The notes beneath the pieces are model-generated. The model made no database searches, was not told the DNA's origin, and was given only the letters and a program-made list of their open reading frames with translations. A stretch of DNA of 32,207 bases from a virus: positions 1 through 32,207 of IMG/VR virus record IMGVR_UViG_3300044636_000070; one strand, written 5' to 3'. Every line of letters starts with the position of its first letter. Positions within the stretch are counted from its first letter, which is position 1. The translations under genes and the position numbers were made by a program. Positions 8,683 through 14,972 of the stretch are shown one piece after another.

Positions 8683-8704
8683 GACTCGCATGTGAGGTTT
8701 CAAA

Positions 8705-9265
8705 ATGGGTACTTCAACGGTATCCGGGCCTTTTAGGTCTCAGAACGGTTTCCAAGAATTAGTTAATGGCGAATGGGTGCCCGTAAGCGGGGGCGGTAGT
8801 CCCCTGTCTCTTACCACCACTGGCACTTCAGGCCCTGCTACCCTTGTTGGTAGCAATCTAAATATTCCGAACTACGCCACCGGCGGCGGTGGCGGCGGGG
8901 GTAATACGACTATTATTCCGTGGGTCGGCGGTAATTCCCCAACTATTTATACACTCCCGGCGTTTACAGCACCCGGACAAACTGCTAGTTTTGCTTGGGA
9001 GTTTCATAATTCTAGTGGGTCAGGCGATTACCTAGAAGTAACAATGGCGCCCATGCCCGGGGTAGATGTAATATTCTTTTTTGCTATTACTTCTGATTCT
9101 TTCAATAACATTTCTCAAAACACAGGCATGAACTCAGTCGGGGTTGCAAACCCGACGATGGCTACGTCTCTTTTTACCGCTACTTTTGTAAGCACAATTG
9201 TATACTCAGGCGATACATACGCGATCATTGGCATAACTGCGGCCAATTTAATTGGCGGGGGTTAA
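8705..9265 (+). CDS. Tagged tail-fibre-like protein A
   Basis: A 186-aa protein with three parts. Residues 1-22 are the tag beginning MGTSTVSGPFRSQNGF, shared with the genes at 9421 and 11162. Then comes a Ser/Gly/Thr-rich linker containing SLTTTGTSGPATLVGSNLN, a motif common in phage tail-fibre proteins, ending in seven glycines. The C-terminal beta-rich domain (about residues 75-186) starts TIIPWVGG, contains YTLPAFTAPGQTASFAWEFH and resembles protein C at 11162 along its length. The design suggests an anchored particle appendage with an exposed head domain; this is inference. The start has GAGG 9 bases upstream. Confidence 0.75.
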   Translation: MGTSTVSGPFRSQNGFQELVNGEWVPVSGGGSPLSLTTTGTSGPATLVGSNLNIPNYATGGGGGGGNTTIIPWVGGNSPTIYTLPAFTAPGQTASFAWEFHNSSGSGDYLEVTMAPMPGVDVIFFFAITSDSFNNISQNTGMNSVGVANPTMATSLFTATFVSTIVYSGDTYAIIGITAANLIGGG

Positions 9266-9270
9266 TAATT

Positions 9271-9411
9271 ATGAACAACATGAAAGAAGTTTTTGAGAGC
9301 TACTCAAAAGAAAAGCAAGAACGGATCAAGGCAAACGTAGAAAAGCTGTTCGGTAAGCTTTCTACCCCCACCGTTCCTCCTGCCACAACGCAACCCCAAC
9401 AACCGACTTAA
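9271..9411 (+). CDS. 46-aa MNNMKE-family mini-protein, copy 1
   Basis: ATG at 9271 five bases after the preceding stop. Residues 1-30 form a charged helix (MNNMKEVFESYSKEKQERIK, then a KLFGKL end); residues 31-46 are Pro/Thr/Gln-rich and end QPQQPT. A close paralogue at 11617 also follows a tagged protein. Two copies with the same ends and the same partner order support a real gene despite its size. Function unknown; a small partner or chaperone for the tagged protein upstream is one possibility. Confidence 0.7.
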   Translation: MNNMKEVFESYSKEKQERIKANVEKLFGKLSTPTVPPATTQPQQPT

Positions 9412-9420
9412 GGATAAATC

Positions 9421-9876
9421 ATGGGTACTTCAACGGTATCCGGCCCGTTCCGGTCACAAAACGGCTTCCAAGAATTAGTTAATGGCGTCTGGACCCCCAT
9501 CGGTGGCGGTGGCGGTGGCGGTGGTGGCGCTGTTGTAACTATTAATACCGCAGATTTCCCCGGCACGTACCAGCTACCGGCTAGCGCCGCTGTTGGCGAT
9601 AGAATTACGGTGCAAATTGTCAGCCCGACAAACGCCGATGCCGAAGGCGGTTTTATTATTTCCGCTGAAGATGGCAGCTTGTTAAAACGATTTAACTCAA
9701 TTACCCCGTCGTTCATTTTTTATGGGGATAATGATGACGGAAGCTTGCCCGGTATTGCGTTAATGGTGAATTGTACGTTTGTTCGTATTAACAGTACGCC
9801 TTACGGCATGTCGTCTAGCATTAACTGGATGGCAGTCATTGATGTCATCAACGGTTCTGTTACCACTCCTCCTTGA
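9421..9876 (+). CDS. Tagged tail-fibre-like protein B
   Basis: A 151-aa protein with the same first 22 residues as proteins A and C (MGTSTVSGPFRSQNGF and six more), then GVWTPI and a run of nine glycines. The C-terminal domain differs from A and C: it opens AVVTINTADFPGTYQLPASA and continues as a beta-rich fold (GDRITVQIVSP, GSLLKRFNSITPSF, INWMAVIDVI) resembling generic beta-sandwich modules of phage fibres. It is thus a domain swap behind a constant tag. AGGAT at 9411-9415 provides a ribosome binding site. It is followed 7 bases later by the first glycosyltransferase. Confidence 0.75.
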   Translation: MGTSTVSGPFRSQNGFQELVNGVWTPIGGGGGGGGGAVVTINTADFPGTYQLPASAAVGDRITVQIVSPTNADAEGGFIISAEDGSLLKRFNSITPSFIFYGDNDDGSLPGIALMVNCTFVRINSTPYGMSSSINWMAVIDVINGSVTTPP

Positions 9877-9883
9877 TTAAACC

Positions 9884-10687
9884 ATGATCCCGAAACAGAT
9901 CCATCAGACATTCTTCAAACGGACGGGATTACACCCGAAAATTGAAGAGAACATCGCCTCGCTTGTAGCTAAAAATCCGGGGTGGACGCACAACTTCTAT
10001 ACCGACGATGACTGCGTGGAGTTTATCAAGCAGCACTACGGTCAGGAGATGTTGGACACGTACAACCTGATTAATCCTAGCTACGGCGCGGCGAGATCGG
10101 ATCTGTTTCGGTATCTGCTGATCTACGCAGTGGGCGGCGTATATCTGGACATCAAGAGTTCGGTAATCATGCCGCTTGATAAGCTCACTGCAAACAGTGA
10201 GTACATCCTGTCCCATTGGGCAGATGTACCAAAAGGTATGTTTGATGGGGATGCACCAGAGCACGGTGAGTTCCAGCAGTGGCACGTGATCGCAGCGCCT
10301 AAGCATCCGTTCCTAGAGGCAGTCATCGAGCGCGTGGTGCGTAACATCCACGACCCGGCAAACCGTGAACTCAGTGGGAAGCTAGGCGTGATCCGCCTCA
10401 CTGGCCCTGTGCCATACACGCGGGCAATCATGCCGATCCTGCACAAGCATCCGTACACCCGGTACCGCACAGACAACGACGCTGGGCTGGTCTACACCAT
10501 CATGCCCGGCGGGCACACGGGGCACTTCTTTTTGTATAACAATAAAGACAACGTGCATTACTCGCGGTTCTCGCATCCTATTATTGGTAATGCAGAACCA
10601 GTGCGGAAACAGCATTGGATTTTAGATACCGCGTACGCAATTCACGAAAACGCACTTCGAAGAAAACAGGTAGCTGCCAGTGCATAA
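9884..10687 (+). CDS. GT32-family glycosyltransferase
   Basis: A 267-aa protein matching bacterial GT32 (OCH1-like, Gly_transf_sug) enzymes, which transfer a sugar from a nucleotide-sugar donor onto a glycan or protein. It starts IPKQIHQTFF (residues 2-11), has NPGWTHNFYTDDDC (31-44) and the donor-site block ARSDLFRYLLIYAVGGVYLDIKS (70-92), where D89 stands in the DxD-type motif but its partner position is K91, a variant I associate with this family. H-rich stretches near the C-terminus (GGHTGHFF, NKDNVHYSRFSHP) fit the family. No signal peptide or membrane segment. It overlaps the acyltransferase by 8 bases. The acceptor is unknown: host surface glycan or a virion protein. Confidence 0.88.
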   Translation: MIPKQIHQTFFKRTGLHPKIEENIASLVAKNPGWTHNFYTDDDCVEFIKQHYGQEMLDTYNLINPSYGAARSDLFRYLLIYAVGGVYLDIKSSVIMPLDKLTANSEYILSHWADVPKGMFDGDAPEHGEFQQWHVIAAPKHPFLEAVIERVVRNIHDPANRELSGKLGVIRLTGPVPYTRAIMPILHKHPYTRYRTDNDAGLVYTIMPGGHTGHFFLYNNKDNVHYSRFSHPIIGNAEPVRKQHWILDTAYAIHENALRRKQVAASA

Positions 10688-11159
10688 CACGATTGCCCAA
10701 TTGTTGGAGCAGGTGTTTAACTTTTTATGGAAGTACCCGCGCGTTCAAGATCATCATAAGGCAAACAGATTTGATAGAGATTGGCGCAACCACCCTCGGA
10801 TCAATGTCCACGAAACAGTAGATTGCGACGGTGAGGCGGTGCTGAATGTAGCGTCGGGCAGTATTACGATGGGCGAGTACAGCTTTCTTGGGCAGCGGTG
10901 TATGTTAATCGCAGGTACGCATGACATCGCCAAGAAAGGTAAGCTGCGCAAAGATGGTGTTATAGAAACGGGCTACGACATCACAATCGGTAAAGGCGTG
11001 TTCATCGGGGCGGGGTCGATAGTTTTAGGCCCATGCAGGATTGGTGATCACGCAGTAATTGGAGCTGGGTCTGTTGTACCGGCGGGCGAGTACGAAGGCG
11101 GATGTATATACGCTGGCAACCCAGCGGTGTTTAAGAAACGAATTACCTTTACGGAGTAA
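10680..11159 (+). CDS. Left-handed beta-helix (hexapeptide) acyltransferase
   Basis: A 159-aa protein of the WcaF/NodL/maa type, usually acetyl-CoA-dependent sugar O-acetyltransferases. It shows hexapeptide-repeat strands (ITIGKGVFIGAGSIVLG, residues 101-117; CRIGDHAVIGAGSVV, 119-133) and the typical end YAGNPAVFKKRI. A likely catalytic His is H81 in AGTHD. The start is GTG at 10680, inside the end of the glycosyltransferase gene, so the two are probably made together. The pair could build an acetylated sugar on a common acceptor. Substrate unknown. Confidence 0.87.
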   Translation: MHNTIAQLLEQVFNFLWKYPRVQDHHKANRFDRDWRNHPRINVHETVDCDGEAVLNVASGSITMGEYSFLGQRCMLIAGTHDIAKKGKLRKDGVIETGYDITIGKGVFIGAGSIVLGPCRIGDHAVIGAGSVVPAGEYEGGCIYAGNPAVFKKRITFTE

Positions 11160-11161
11160 TC

Positions 11162-11611
11162 ATGGGTACTTCAACGGTATCAGGACCGTTTCGGTCACAG
11201 AATGGCTTTCAAGAACTAGTTAATGGAGTCTGGACGCCTGTAGGTGGTGGCGGTGGCGGGGGCAGTTCGCCTACTATCATCCCGGTTACGCCCGGAGGTA
11301 CTACTTACACATTACCGGCGTTTACAGAAGTTGGTCAAACTGCGACGTTTCTTTGGGAATTTCATTACCCAGATGGCAACCTTACTCTAACAATTGCGCC
11401 GATGGCGGGTTTTGATGCGGTAATTTTTACTGGGGTCGAAATTAATTTTAATAGCAATTCTAATATCCAAGATTTAAATATTGCAACTGTCACAGGCACT
11501 AGTACATCCGCTAGTTATATTGTTGCGTCTTTTTCTGGCATTTGGGAATACGGCGGCAACGTATATGCAATAATTAACTTGAACGTGATTAACACCATTC
11601 TTGCGGGGTAA
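11162..11611 (+). CDS. Tagged tail-fibre-like protein C
   Basis: A 149-aa protein with the shared 22-residue tag, GVWTPV, seven glycines and a beta-rich domain paralogous to protein A (SPTIIPVTPGGTTYTLPAF, then GQTATFLWEFH and APMAGFDAVIF). A short ending NTILAG mirrors NLIGGG in A. GGAG at 11153-11156 lies 5 bases before the ATG. With the next mini-gene it forms a two-gene unit that duplicates the one at 8705-9411. Probably a surface-exposed particle protein; not proven. Confidence 0.75.
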   Translation: MGTSTVSGPFRSQNGFQELVNGVWTPVGGGGGGGSSPTIIPVTPGGTTYTLPAFTEVGQTATFLWEFHYPDGNLTLTIAPMAGFDAVIFTGVEINFNSNSNIQDLNIATVTGTSTSASYIVASFSGIWEYGGNVYAIINLNVINTILAG

Positions 11612-11616
11612 TTATT

Positions 11617-11754
11617 ATGAACAATATGAAAGAAATATTTGATAGCTACCCAAAAGAAAAGCAAGAGCAAATTAAAGCAGCGTTTGCTAAATTGTTGAAC
11701 AAACCTGCGCCCCCACCCGCGCAACCCCAACAACCCACGGGTAACCAGCCATGA
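11617..11754 (+). CDS. 45-aa MNNMKE-family mini-protein, copy 2
   Basis: A paralogue of the 9271 gene: MNNMKEIFDSYPKEKQEQIK, then a helical KLLNKP end and a Pro-rich tail with QPQQPTGNQP. The ATG is 5 bases after the stop of protein C, the same spacing as copy 1, and its TGA overlaps the next ATG (ATGA). Conserved helix, conserved Pro/Gln tail and conserved gene order argue for selection. Function unknown. Confidence 0.7.
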   Translation: MNNMKEIFDSYPKEKQEQIKAAFAKLLNKPAPPPAQPQQPTGNQP

Positions 11755-12020
11755 AAACTGACGTTAAATCCGCTTACGTCTCAGCTACCGGAGTTGTCTA
11801 TGGGGCGCGGACGCGGCTTCGTGGTGCTCTGATTGTGCCCGGCGATACCGCTGGGTTAATCGTCTTCACCAATGGCGATGGTGGCGCTACGATCCTGTCG
11901 GTCACTACGCTTGCGAACGGCACCCCGTTTTCGGTCGTAATTCCTGAAGACGGCGTTCTTGTATCGAGCTTGCTGTACGCGACCGTCAGTAACGCTACGG
12001 CTACCGTCTTCTACGGATGA
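11751..12020 (+). CDS. Small beta-rich protein, unknown function
   Basis: An 89-aa protein with alternating hydrophobic and small residues typical of a beta sandwich (TRLRGALIVPGDTAGLIVFTN, split around residue 30; GVLVSSLLYATVSNATATVFYG at the end). Start and stop both overlap neighbours by 4 bases. Proteins like this occur in phage structural clusters as minor or decoration proteins. The context, between a tagged-protein unit and a glycosyltransferase, leaves its role open. Confidence 0.7.
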   Translation: MKTDVKSAYVSATGVVYGARTRLRGALIVPGDTAGLIVFTNGDGGATILSVTTLANGTPFSVVIPEDGVLVSSLLYATVSNATATVFYG

Positions 12021-12763
12021 ACGTTTTTCAGATATTCCTGTGCGACCCGGATAAGCTTCAGATCAACCTGACGCAGTGTGCGGGTGTTTTCGCTGCTAAG
12101 AAAAAAGCTGTCCTAGACGTATACGGCGACTGTAACTATCAGCTTTATACGAACCCGGAAGCACAGGAATTCTTGAAGAAGTTTGGTCGAGAAACTCTGA
12201 CGGCGTTTAACTCGTTAGCCTCATATGCGTTCCGCGCCGATCTACTACGCTACTGCTTGTTGTATGAGTATGGGGGATGGTACTTTGATCAGTCCATCAT
12301 CCCCGTTGTTAAAGTTGAGCCTACTACCAAAAACATCGTGTTTCTAAGTAGGCCGGGGAAATATTTTGAAAACATGAATTTGTATTCATGTGGACGCGAA
12401 CCATTCTACGAAAAAGTGATTAACGCGGTTGTTGCAAATATTAAGAAGCGTAGTTACGGCGATCCATTAAGATATAGGGGTCAAGCCAGCTTGAACATTA
12501 CTGGCCCATTGTTCGTACGTAACGTGTATATCAAGTATTTGACTCAAGACGCCCCTAGACAAGCCACGGAAATACGCAATAGATTTGCCTTTGGCGAATA
12601 TTATCGCCCAGATAACTTAAAAGGGCACTTGACCCTTGGCGGCAAGCTGGTCGCTATATACGGTAAAGACGACACGCAATTTGGACGTATCGACTACATG
12701 GGGTTTGTAGGCACAAACGACTACAATAAACTTTGTCTTTCTAAAGCTGTATATATTAATTAG
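12017..12763 (+). CDS. GT32-like glycosyltransferase, divergent
   Basis: A 248-aa protein weakly like the GT32 enzyme at 9884. It keeps the donor-site block SYAFRADLLRYCLLYEYGG (residues 69-87) followed by WYFDQS with D91, but has no N-terminal IPKxIHQ motif; residues 1-45 are instead MNVFQIFLCDP and a variable region. Later motifs (FLSRPG, RYRGQASLNITGPLFVRNVY) fit the family's acceptor half. Start overlaps the upstream stop (ATGA). A second transferase in one cassette suggests two sequential glycosylation steps or two acceptors. Catalytic activity is plausible but less sure than for the first enzyme. Confidence 0.75.
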   Translation: MNVFQIFLCDPDKLQINLTQCAGVFAAKKKAVLDVYGDCNYQLYTNPEAQEFLKKFGRETLTAFNSLASYAFRADLLRYCLLYEYGGWYFDQSIIPVVKVEPTTKNIVFLSRPGKYFENMNLYSCGREPFYEKVINAVVANIKKRSYGDPLRYRGQASLNITGPLFVRNVYIKYLTQDAPRQATEIRNRFAFGEYYRPDNLKGHLTLGGKLVAIYGKDDTQFGRIDYMGFVGTNDYNKLCLSKAVYIN

Positions 12764-12765
12764 AT

Positions 12766-13194
12766 ATGGGGTCCGCCGTGAGAAACGAGATCCGGATGTT
12801 AAAGGCGCAAGCCAATGCCGAGCTTCAACGGCTGGAGGCAGAGTCCTCGGCTAAAGAAGTCGCTGGTAAGGCAATTGGCAAGCACGGTCTCTTCTACATC
12901 ACGCTCATCGTTGTAGTGGGCGTAGGTGCCAGTCTAATGCTTGAAGAGTCCAAGATCGCTGCGGTCATTGGTCTTGTGTCGGCTGCGCTGACTGCGCTAA
13001 TCGCCATGCTGAACGGTATCGCCGGGGCAAATCCAAAACAGGAGAAGCCTGAGTTTGAGGTCATCAAGTCGCTCATTGAACGCCTCGACAAGCTTGACCG
13101 GAAAGAGCCGTCCATGAAAGTTGATGTTACAGACGGACGCGTGACCGTGACCAAGGGCGAAGACACCATCTCAACCAGCCGAGACAAAGCATGA
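12766..13194 (+). CDS. Two-segment membrane protein, lysis-region candidate
   Basis: A 142-aa protein. Residues 1-40 are a charged helix, 41-59 (GLFYITLIVVVGVGASLML) and 63-87 are membrane segments with a short EES turn, and the rest is soluble with a helix (VIKSLIERLDKLDRKEPS) and a beta-like end. This hairpin topology is compatible with a holin or holin-associated protein, and it sits directly before a holin-like gene and a lysozyme. An in-frame GTG at 12778 has GGGG 6 bases upstream, whereas the ATG at 12766 has no ribosome site, so the true start may be 12778. It overlaps the next gene by 4 bases. Confidence 0.72.
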   Translation: MGSAVRNEIRMLKAQANAELQRLEAESSAKEVAGKAIGKHGLFYITLIVVVGVGASLMLEESKIAAVIGLVSAALTALIAMLNGIAGANPKQEKPEFEVIKSLIERLDKLDRKEPSMKVDVTDGRVTVTKGEDTISTSRDKA

Positions 13195-13697
13195 TCACAC
13201 TACTGACTACCCTGCTCTCGTTCCTCGCTGGCGGCTTGCCTAAGCTGCTGGGGTTCTTCCAAGACCGTGCAGACAAGGCCCATGAGATTGCGCTGGCCCG
13301 GATGCAGATTGAGCGGGAGCTTGAGCTGCGCAAGGCTGGATTTGAGGCCCAAGCCAAGGTAGAAGAGATTCGGACGGATCAGCTTCAGATCAACGCCGAT
13401 GTCTCGATGACGCAAGCCGCACTACAAGAAAAGCAAGCCCTCTACGCACACGATATCGCTATTGGGCAAGGTGCAAGCACTTGGGTCATTAATGCTCGGG
13501 CAATGGTCCGTCCTGCGATCACGTACGGCATGTTCGCCCTGCTGTGCTTCATCAACATCTTCGGCGCTTTCTACGCATGGAAGCTCGGTACCCCGTTCGC
13601 AGAAGTGATTGCTACTTTGTGGGATGCTGATACTCAGATCATCTGGGCGTCGGTTATCAGCTTCTGGTTTGGTAGTCAGGCTTTCAGCAAGAAATGA
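13191..13697 (+). CDS. Holin candidate resembling GTA_holin_3TM
   Basis: A 168-aa protein with a hydrophobic N-terminal helix (residues 4-23), a long charged coiled helix (about 25-88), a membrane segment at 110-130 preceded by NARAMVRPAITYG, and a third at about 149-163 ending FWFGSQAFSKK. The 'RP...' lead-in and 'FWFGS-A' ending are features I associate with the three-segment holin family first described in gene transfer agents. Holins open the inner membrane for the endolysin, and the lysozyme gene follows with an ATGA overlap. Family assignment is from memory of the pattern. Confidence 0.75.
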   Translation: MITLLTTLLSFLAGGLPKLLGFFQDRADKAHEIALARMQIERELELRKAGFEAQAKVEEIRTDQLQINADVSMTQAALQEKQALYAHDIAIGQGASTWVINARAMVRPAITYGMFALLCFINIFGAFYAWKLGTPFAEVIATLWDADTQIIWASVISFWFGSQAFSKK

Positions 13698-14173
13698 AGG
13701 TCCTGATCGACATGCTCAGGCATCACGAGGGGGTACGTCATGCTCCTTACCGCTGTCCTGCTCGTCTGTGGACTATTGGTGTGGGCCACGTTATCGACCC
13801 TAATCACATCCGTGTCCCGTTTGATCGACGACTTGAGCTGTCTATACCAGAAGGTTGGAATCGGAGACTGACCGATGAAGAAGTTAACAGCCTTCTCCAG
13901 CAAGATCTTTCACGGTTTCTGGCGGGGGTACTCAGACTATGTTCTGTGGATCCTCTTGGGCCTCGCCATCTGGCACTCGCTTCGTTCGCTTTCAATGTTG
14001 GGCTAGGTAATCTTCAGAACTCAACCTTGCGCATGAAACATAACCGCGAGGATTATTCTGGTGCCGCAGACGAGTTCTTGAAGTGGAATCTGTCTGCTGG
14101 TAAAGTATTAGCTGGCCTCGAAGTTCGTCGCAAGGACGAACGTGCTCTCTACCTTGGAGCTGTAAATGGCTAA
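13694..14173 (+). CDS. Endolysin, GH24 phage lysozyme
   Basis: A 159-aa muramidase-type enzyme that cuts the peptidoglycan glycan chain at lysis. The catalytic arrangement E-x8-(D/C)-x5-T is present as E12 (HHEG), C21 (YRCPA) and T27 (WTIGVGH, residues 26-32). The C-terminal lobe has FAFNVGLGNLQNSTL, the W in EFLKWN and GLEVRRKDERALY, all typical of GH24. There is no signal peptide or N-terminal anchor segment, so export likely depends on a holin. The Cys in the second catalytic position occurs in known relatives. Two out-of-frame ORFs with membrane segments lie inside this gene (13740-14006). It overlaps both neighbours. Confidence 0.93.
   Translation: MKVLIDMLRHHEGVRHAPYRCPARLWTIGVGHVIDPNHIRVPFDRRLELSIPEGWNRRLTDEEVNSLLQQDLSRFLAGVLRLCSVDPLGPRHLALASFAFNVGLGNLQNSTLRMKHNREDYSGAADEFLKWNLSAGKVLAGLEVRRKDERALYLGAVNG
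13740..13871 (+). CDS. Possible overprinted membrane mini-protein 1 inside the lysozyme gene
   Basis: A 43-codon ORF in another frame of the lysozyme gene. It starts at ATG 13740 with GAGGGGG at 13727-13733, 6 bases upstream, and encodes a hydrophobic segment (LLTAVLLVCGLLVWATLSTL, residues 2-21) followed by a short polar tail ending QKVGIGD. Topology would suit a small membrane or lysis-regulating protein. ORFs of this length arise often by chance, so only the ribosome site, hydrophobicity and position make it worth listing. Confidence 0.28.
   Translation: MLLTAVLLVCGLLVWATLSTLITSVSRLIDDLSCLYQKVGIGD
13875..14006 (+). CDS. Possible overprinted membrane mini-protein 2 inside the lysozyme gene
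   Basis: A 43-codon ORF in the same alternative frame, starting 3 bases after the stop of the previous one. GGAG at 13863-13866 lies 8 bases before ATG 13875. The peptide has a basic start (MKKLTAFSSKIFHGFWRG) and one membrane-like segment (YVLWILLGLAIWHSL, residues 22-36). Basic N-terminus plus a single membrane helix resembles small phage lysis or spanin-like peptides, but no family is recognised. The enclosing lysozyme frame is certain; this one is not. Confidence 0.3.
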   Translation: MKKLTAFSSKIFHGFWRGYSDYVLWILLGLAIWHSLRSLSMLG

Positions 14174-14420
14174 GTCACCCGCGTGGCAGCGCAAAGAAGG
14201 CAAGAACCCTGAAGGCGGTCTCAACGCCAAAGGTCGCGCTAGCTACAACAAAGCAAACCCCGGCAAGCCCGGACTCAAAGCTCCCCAACCTGAAGGCGGT
14301 CCCCGACGGGACTCATTCTGCGCCCGCATGAAGGGGATGAAGAAAAAGCTGACTTCAGCTAAGACTGCGAGCGACCCAAACAGTCGGATTAACAAATCTC
14401 TGCGGGCGTGGAATTGCTGA
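14166..14420 (+). CDS. Lys/Gly/Pro-rich small protein, DUF6321-like
   Basis: An 84-aa basic protein: AKSPAWQRKEGKNPEGGLNA at the start, KGRASYNKANPGKPGLKAP, a central RRDSFCARMKGMKKKL and an end INKSLRAWNC. This pattern (W-RKEGKNP-GGLN-KGRASY, SFCARM-GM, LR-W-C) matches a conserved aquatic-phage and marine-bacterial family that I recall as DUF6321; the name is from memory. Predicted disordered and positively charged, so nucleic-acid binding is conceivable. Its start overlaps the lysozyme stop. Confidence 0.78.
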   Translation: MAKSPAWQRKEGKNPEGGLNAKGRASYNKANPGKPGLKAPQPEGGPRRDSFCARMKGMKKKLTSAKTASDPNSRINKSLRAWNC

Positions 14421-14421
14421 C

Positions 14422-14643
14422 ATGAGAGATGCAGAAGTCGGAAAGACAATTCTAGATGGCTTGTCTGTTATCACAGTTATCGGTACTCTTGTTGATATGT
14501 TGCCATCTATCGCGGCTGTGTTTACTATCCTGTGGACCGGTATCCGTATTTGGGAAACCGACACGGTGCAGCGGATGTTAGGACGGAAAAAAGATGCCGA
14601 GCAAGAGCAAAGCTCAACACAATCTGATGGCGATGGTCGCTAA
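14422..14643 (+). CDS. Small membrane protein, second holin candidate
   Basis: A 73-aa protein with two hydrophobic stretches (residues 11-25 and 27-45; LSVITVIGTLVDMLPSI and AAVFTILWTGIRIW) and a charged Gln/Ser/Asp-rich tail. Small size, membrane hairpin and polar tail fit class II holins, and related small proteins occur in aquatic podoviruses. It lies just after the lysozyme. Its last 50 bases overlap the next gene in another frame. Confidence 0.7.
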   Translation: MRDAEVGKTILDGLSVITVIGTLVDMLPSIAAVFTILWTGIRIWETDTVQRMLGRKKDAEQEQSSTQSDGDGR

Positions 14644-14971
14644 CGACCCCGCTGCCGCTAAACGTGTTGGTATTCCGCAAAAAGTAGGTCGTGATTACGT
14701 CGAGGCTGATAAAGGCCGCAAATTTAACCAAGGTGGTGACATGAAAGAATCTAAAGCTATGATGGGCAAAGAAGTAGCCTTCATGAAGAAAAAGGGCGCT
14801 CCGAAGTCGATGGTCAAGCATGAAATGGCTGAGATGAAGGGCATGAAGAAAGGTGGCAAAGCTTATGCGGGTGGTGGGCTTGCTTCTGGTCACAAAGCCG
14901 CAGACGGTATTGCTAAACAAGGCAAGACCAAAACTAAGATGGTCAAAATGAATTACGGCGGCAAGTGCTGA
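14594..14971 (+). CDS. Basic Met/Lys/Gly-rich protein with C-terminal tag, copy 1
   Basis: A 125-aa protein. The start MPSKSKAQHNLMAMVAND resembles the DUF3008-like MPSKSxAQ proteins seen in phages and bacteria, followed by GIPQKVGRDYVEADKG. The middle is Met/Lys-rich (MMGKEVAFMKKKGAPKSM) and the end contains HKAADGIAKQGKTKTKMV, a variant of the tag ending the next two proteins. Highly basic and probably disordered. Starts 50 bases inside the upstream gene. Function unknown. Confidence 0.75.
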   Translation: MPSKSKAQHNLMAMVANDPAAAKRVGIPQKVGRDYVEADKGRKFNQGGDMKESKAMMGKEVAFMKKKGAPKSMVKHEMAEMKGMKKGGKAYAGGGLASGHKAADGIAKQGKTKTKMVKMNYGGKC

Positions 14972-14972
14972 G

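Noticed and set aside
8705-11611. Diversity-generating retroelement acting on the tagged proteins
   Set aside because: No reverse transcriptase or template/variable repeat pair is visible, and the differences between copies are not confined to adenine positions.
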